From NCBI GenBank assembly GCA_021014325.1, contig CM037472.1, positions 8,122,001 through 8,186,000 on the forward strand: 64,000 bases of DNA. The letters run 5' to 3'. The stretch comes from Plazaster borealis (lineage: Eukaryota > Echinodermata > Asteroidea > Forcipulatida > Labidiasteridae). This document shows positions 59,665-64,000 of this stretch, piece by piece. Under the pieces are notes generated by a model. It saw only the letters and a program-made list of their open reading frames with translations, ran no database searches and was not told the origin of the DNA. The position numbers and the translations under genes are program-made. How positions within the stretch are numbered: position 1 is the stretch's first letter; each line of letters starts with the position of its first letter.

Positions 59665-62284
59665 CTGTAAATGAAAAATACATCGACAAATAAATACAAA
59701 TGTAATAATGTTTATGCAGTAGTGGACCGAATTACACACAACATATATCGTTCCTTTATATTAAATAAAGGCGATTCACAATACAGGGCGCCATCAAGTG
59801 TTTACCCCGGACAGGCCAACCGTGCATCTTGGTAAAAAGTCGACACCCTTCGCGTCTATTGAGAAGTTTGAGTTTGTTGTTTTTTGAAAATGGAAATAAA
59901 GAATTTCTTTGATAGAATTTTGTATATTGGCTTGTGAGTAATATTGTAACCTCTCAATTTCAGAATCTAGTTGGCGCTATGTTGTGTGAATCTCTTTCCA
60001 CTTATTTGTTTGTTATGTGACTGTCGTATAAAAGCATTAACTGACTGGGTGACCTCCGACGTTATCCAAAATAAGGTTTGTTTTGTTGTAGCCATTTTAT
60101 TTTTTCAAAAGTGAAAATGTCTGAAACTGCACTAGGGGAAGATGCTTTATTTAAAAAATGAATAAGATCGACCATTATTTGAATACGTACTGAAAGCGTC
60201 CTTAAGACTTGCGGGACATCCCGGTTGCTCTTTGCCGCCATTCGGGTAGAAATCCAAATGCCCAACCTGGAACAGAGCAACACGTCATAAAAACTTCAAA
60301 AACATTTTAATACAATTTATTTAGCAAAGTCATTGATAATACAAACTATTTGTGTACTTTCTTAAACATCGAGGTTATAGAACAAGCAATGCTTTTCCAG
60401 GTATTTTTAGGTCCCCATGGGTTACAGTGCTTGTATTGCGAATTTATTGGTTGCGTTACCAAAAGATATTAATTCATGTCAAATAAATTAACTTATGATT
60501 GCACAATTCTCCAGTACCTTACAGTCACAAAACTTGTTGTTATCATGGTAAGCAAATTCTTGTGTATTACTGACTTACAGCTTGTACGATGCCGGCACCC
60601 ACAACTTCTGCGTCAGAGTGGATGACGTCAACAAAGATGGCGTCGGTTGGATCTAGACGACATAAAGGGTCGTTCAGAGAAAAGTTGGGTCCAGCTGGGT
60701 CAAGACCTGGGGAGAGGTTGTTGTATTATGTCACATTGTGATAGTAATCGCATATTTAACTCTATAGAGTAACTCATAACACAATTTGCTTTGCAAACAG
60801 TCTGCTACAATGGACCGTTGCAAAGCAATGTGTATTTTTAATACATAAGGAAACCCAATGTTTGTAAATAATTGTTGATAGAAATTATATCCTGTTATAA
60901 ATACAACAACACAATATGAGGAGAAGTTCCCATCAGTACAATTCTCAAGAAAAATATCTCCAGCTAATTTCTAGGTCGAATAATTTGCATTGAAGAGCCC
61001 ACCAAAAACTATTGCTTTATTAAGATTACCGCAGTCGAAATATAAGCCCGATATGGACATACAAAACATAAACCGTTTCACGTTGTTGCCACTGAAATGT
61101 GACGACCAAATTCGATGCAATTTTCAAAGTCTGCTTATTGGTGGGCTTCTTACAAACCAGAAAACTTAAATTACTCATGTATTTTCCTTTAAAGTCAAAC
61201 GCCCTGTTTAAGATAAGATACAGCCTTTTGAGAAGCAAATTCGCTCAAATCCTCACAATCAACACATACAACACATTAAACATTATGTTGTTTGTCTGTG
61301 CATCATAAAATCGAGTTATTCAGTGTTGAAGTGTATTTAATGAAACAGGACGATTACTTTCAATTATTGAATAAAAGAAACTTCTTCCTACCACTGATTC
61401 GTGCAATTCCAGGCTGGAAGGATCCTGCGTAACCAGCAGTATGCGCCCCAAGACTGTGCCCAATCAGATGCATACGGTCAAATCGTGCCCCCGTCTCGGT
61501 GTTCAAGAACTGCATGGTCTTCCCGATTACTCGGCCGACTACACGGGTGTTTTGCACCGATAGACCGTATAGGTCTCTGGCTCCGTTCACCCAGTCAACC
61601 AAAAACACGTTCAAGTTTTCCTGTCACGAATACAAAATATGGACATTAAACTCATTAGAATACTGGTAGTACGCCAACCGAAGTATAGCTTTTATCATAA
61701 TACAACCTAATGATAACCAGTCTAACATCGTGAGGATACAGTGGAGGGACATTTGATCGTGTTTTATACATTATATTATGACATAATCTGCCATTAATAT
61801 GATAAAAACGTACACATTTTCTCTCTCTATATGTTACGCGATCCCTCTACCCCCACTCCCCTGGTATCGTAAACTTGAGTGTGATCACTGGCTATACGGC
61901 AGTTACAGGCAGAATGGCAATCTGACTGGCACCCCGAACAAAGATACTGACAAATAGGGAGGCTGTCAAAATTGGGGCTAGATAGTATAGCTCAGTTGGA
62001 TTAGCGCCGGCACGTTATACCAGAGGTCACAAGTTCCAGTATGTATAGTCAACTTTTCTTAACTAAAATTTACCCAGTCAGTTTCTTCTGCGGTTTATTA
62101 CTTGAAGTTATGAAATAATTATATCTGCCAAAACTTAACCTACCACATCCAGTAGTTTATCTTTGAGAGTCTTCATCCATTCCGATCTAGATCCTTTCTC
62201 AGTGTAACCGTGAATAATGAAAACTGTTCGTCTCAAGCTACTGTAGGTAGAGTACTGCAGTGATGACGGATCATTTCGGTCAAT
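59414..62284 (-). CDS. Secreted pancreatic-lipase-superfamily enzyme 2, exons 3-7 (5' end outside window)
   Basis: Exons in transcript order: 62284-62144, 61620-61392, 60706-60579, 60266-60191 and 59664-59414. They give 274 aa plus stop, with the same lengths and phases as lipase 1 except the last exon (251 versus 245 nt). The nucleophile motif is the canonical GHSLGAH. The Asp is in LDPAGP and the His in SCSH. The lid again has 15 residues between cysteines, and the protein ends SQSPYCKL without PLAT. Exon 5 is identical to lipase 1 at 36 of 43 residues. The signal-peptide exon and the [14 protein letters not shown] exon are not found up to 64000, so they should lie beyond the edge; intron 2 would then contain the poly-T minisatellite and the 63.2-63.9 kb foldbacks. 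Loss of those exons is the alternative. Confidence 0.9.
60191..60266 (-). CDS. Lipase 2 exon 6
   Basis: 76 nt, acceptor ttccag, donor gtacgt. It encodes [20 protein letters not shown] then LKDAF, leading into the lid. Confidence 0.95.
60579..60706 (-). CDS. Lipase 2 exon 5 (catalytic aspartate)
   Basis: 128 nt, acceptor ccccag, donor gtaagt. It encodes [20 protein letters not shown], then [19 protein letters not shown]. Confidence 0.95.
61392..61620 (-). CDS. Lipase 2 exon 4 (nucleophile serine)
   Basis: 229 nt. It encodes [20 protein letters not shown], then [20 protein letters not shown] and [21 protein letters not shown] is the canonical nucleophile elbow. Confidence 0.95.
61893..62108 (+). 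repeat. tRNA-derived SINE family 3, longest copy, in lipase 2 intron 3
   Basis: Runs from CGGCAGTTACAGGC through TAGCTCAGTTGGATTAGCGC to the tail ACCCAGTCAGTTTCTTCTGC..TTTATTACTTGA. It ends 36 bp from the lipase 2 exon at 62144. Confidence 0.7.
62144..62284 (-). CDS. Lipase 2 exon 3
   Basis: 141 nt, acceptor ending ctgtag, donor gtaggt. It encodes [16 protein letters not shown], then [20 protein letters not shown] and LKDKLLDV. Confidence 0.93.
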
Positions 62285-62515
62285 CTACAGAAAACAATCC
62301 AAATAAGCAAATGCTATTTTCCCTTTGACTTTGGGGGTACTTCAGACAAAAACAGTCCCCTGTGGGATTGATACTAAGCTTTACAGGCGCAATACAGTTT
62401 TTACACTTTACTTTTTTGAAATGTTTATAAATATTTCAGTACAATGACAAATTCAAAACGGGAGTAGGCCCTACACTATGGTGTTCCATATGTGCCACTC
62501 CTTTGGAAAAAAATA

Positions 62516-62834
62516 ATTCCGTCGCATTTTTTTTTTTCCGTCGCATTTTTTTTTTTTGCGTCGCATTTTTTTTTTTCCGTCGCATTTTTTTTTCCCGTCG
62601 CATTTTTTTTTTTGGCGTCGCATTTTTTTTTTCCGTCGCATTTTTTTCGTCGCATTTTTTTGGCGTCGCATTTTTTTGGCGTCGCATTTTTTTCAGGCGC
62701 ATATTTTTTTCCGTCGCATTTTTTTCCGTCGCATTTTTTTTTTTGCGTCGCATTTTTTTGCGTCGCATTTTTTTCCCGTCGCATTTTTTTCCCGTCGCAT
62801 TTTTTTTTCAGGCACATTTTTTCAGGCGCATTTT
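62516..62834. repeat. Poly-T / GTCGCA minisatellite
   Basis: About twenty units of (C)GTCGCA followed by 7-12 T, with C, G or A interruptions. It is open in several frames on both strands purely because of composition (Arg/Phe/His or Lys/Asn/Arg-rich peptides). Not coding. Confidence 0.95.
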
Positions 62835-63214
62835 TTCTGAATCGGTCACGTGACCGTCACATGATGTCCATGTGATGATTTTTTGGCTCCGCTATTGCAG
62901 TTGGCGTGTGAACAATTCTATTCTTCTCCTTCAGGGTTGCGGCCATTGCTGTATTACAATTCGTTACAACTGTTTTAGACCATGTAGTGTTAAAACGCGC
63001 GCGTCTAACATTTTTTCAAGTGTTAAAACATACTGCTTTTCTATAATTAATGCATGTATAAATTCATATTGTGCGTGGGACGCGCGCGTATACTAAGTGA
63101 GGCCAACGCAAAAAAAAACAAAGGAAACACAATTTGTATTCAAAATTAATGTCCACACCCGTCATTTGTGGCACCACTGTTGCCACATAACCATTCCATT
63201 CTAGGGGGTAATGA

Positions 63215-63380
63215 TAACTGATCTCTTGGCTAGCGGGTTTCTGTCGCACTAGCACTGTAATACACGCTTCCGTTGCTCGGTTCTTTTTTCAACTGTTCTT
63301 CTCCATTCCTGGAAGACCTTTAGAGTCATGTTTTAGTGTATTTGGTAGCCTTAATAGCCCAACGAAGCCGGTGTGTCCCT
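63215..63380. mobile_element. TTAA MITE, left copy of an inverted pair (left end not found)
   Basis: The right end CCGGTGTGTCCCT is followed by TTAA at 63381-63384. The interior mirrors 63434-63735, with gaps. Confidence 0.65.
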
Positions 63381-63433
63381 TTAAGTTAGCCGCAGGTTAA
63401 GACTTAAGTGCAAACTTAAGTACTCCAAGTTAA

Positions 63434-63891
63434 AGGGGCACACCGGCTTCGTTGGGCTTTTAAGGCTACAAAATACACTAAAACATGACTCTAAAGGTCT
63501 TCCAGGAATGGAGAAGAACAGGGTAGTCAAATTATGGATACAAGTTGTAAATAATACAAACAAATCGAACGTAAGATTTTATTTCAGAGAGTCCGAGCAA
63601 CGGAAGCTTGTATTACAGTGCACAGCGTGGGGACTCGCTACACGCAACACAGGGGCAGTCGTGTAGCTGGCGAGCAGAGTATCTCGGCGGTGCTAGCGCG
63701 ACAGAAACCCGCAAGCCAAGAGATAGCTGTACCTGGAAGCTCATGAACATGTGGGAGGGGTAGGGAGCCAGACCACTAACTATACGTTGTTGTTACTGCG
63801 GGTTTGCTAGTCGGCACACCTCGCTGATCGAATCCGTTGTTTCAAAATTCTACATGACTAAATTACGTAAACAGGTAACCGGTGTGTCCCT
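63434..63891. mobile_element. TTAA MITE, right copy of an inverted pair, 458 bp
   Basis: Ends AGGGGCACACCGG and, in complement, AGGGACACACCGG. TTAA at 63430-63433 and 63892-63895. It is head-on to the left copy across a 49-bp spacer that itself begins and ends with TTAA. Confidence 0.8.
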
Positions 63892-64000
63892 TTAAGTGGG
63901 GCGCTTATTAGTAGCTATTCACAAAACATCTAAGTACCCCACTTATCTTAGTACCCCACTTAAATCTAAAAAAGTTAAGTTGTTAGATTAAGTTATTGCA

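Noticed and set aside
62436..62875. Overlapping long ORFs on both strands (Lys/Asn/Arg-rich or Phe/His/Arg-rich)
   Set aside because: They follow from a GTCGCA/poly-T minisatellite that is open in several frames. There is no codon bias or family.
1..64000. Search for a prokaryote-type defence, toxin or phage system
   Set aside because: Spliced genes, SINEs and TATA promoters show an animal genome. No operon-like gene arrays are present.

Overview
This is a eukaryotic genomic window, AT-rich, with spliced genes, TATA-type promoters, tRNA-derived SINEs and many palindromic or terminal-inverted-repeat transposon remnants. Gene content and repeat style fit a deuterostome invertebrate, most likely an echinoderm and probably a starfish. 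That placement is an inference from recall, not from a search. Seven protein-coding genes can be supported, all on the minus strand.

(1) 5.9-17.1 kb: a complete NAA40 gene, the N-alpha-acetyltransferase of histones H2A and H4. Eight coding exons join in frame to 243 codons; the two-codon first exon is tentative.

(2) 20.8-43.2 kb: four intact dynein light chain (LC8/DYNLL) paralogs, at about 21.0, 25.0, 36.1 and 40.3 kb. Each has its whole coding sequence in one exon behind a predicted 5' UTR intron. Their core residues are identical, while silent sites and N-termini differ.

(3) 49.6-62.3 kb: two tandem secreted lipases of the pancreatic-lipase superfamily. The first is complete (seven exons, 339 aa, signal peptide, Ser-Asp-His triad). 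The second has exons 3-7, and its first two exons should lie beyond the right edge. Both have a short lid and no C-terminal PLAT domain, which points to a phospholipase A1-like enzyme.

The rest is intergenic and intronic sequence packed with mobile-element relics. The clearest are a 2.34-kb hAT-like element with an 8-bp target duplication inside a ~115-bp tandem repeat; a second, partial copy 15 kb away; two Mutator-like MITEs, each with its own perfect 9-bp target duplication; a Kolobok-like TTAA element holding a broken THAP domain; a family of TTAA MITEs, one carrying two nested insertions; and several long foldbacks and minisatellites. No prokaryotic operon, CRISPR array, phage or defence system is present. 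The most unusual content is the LC8 cluster, the short-lid lipase pair and the transposon archaeology.
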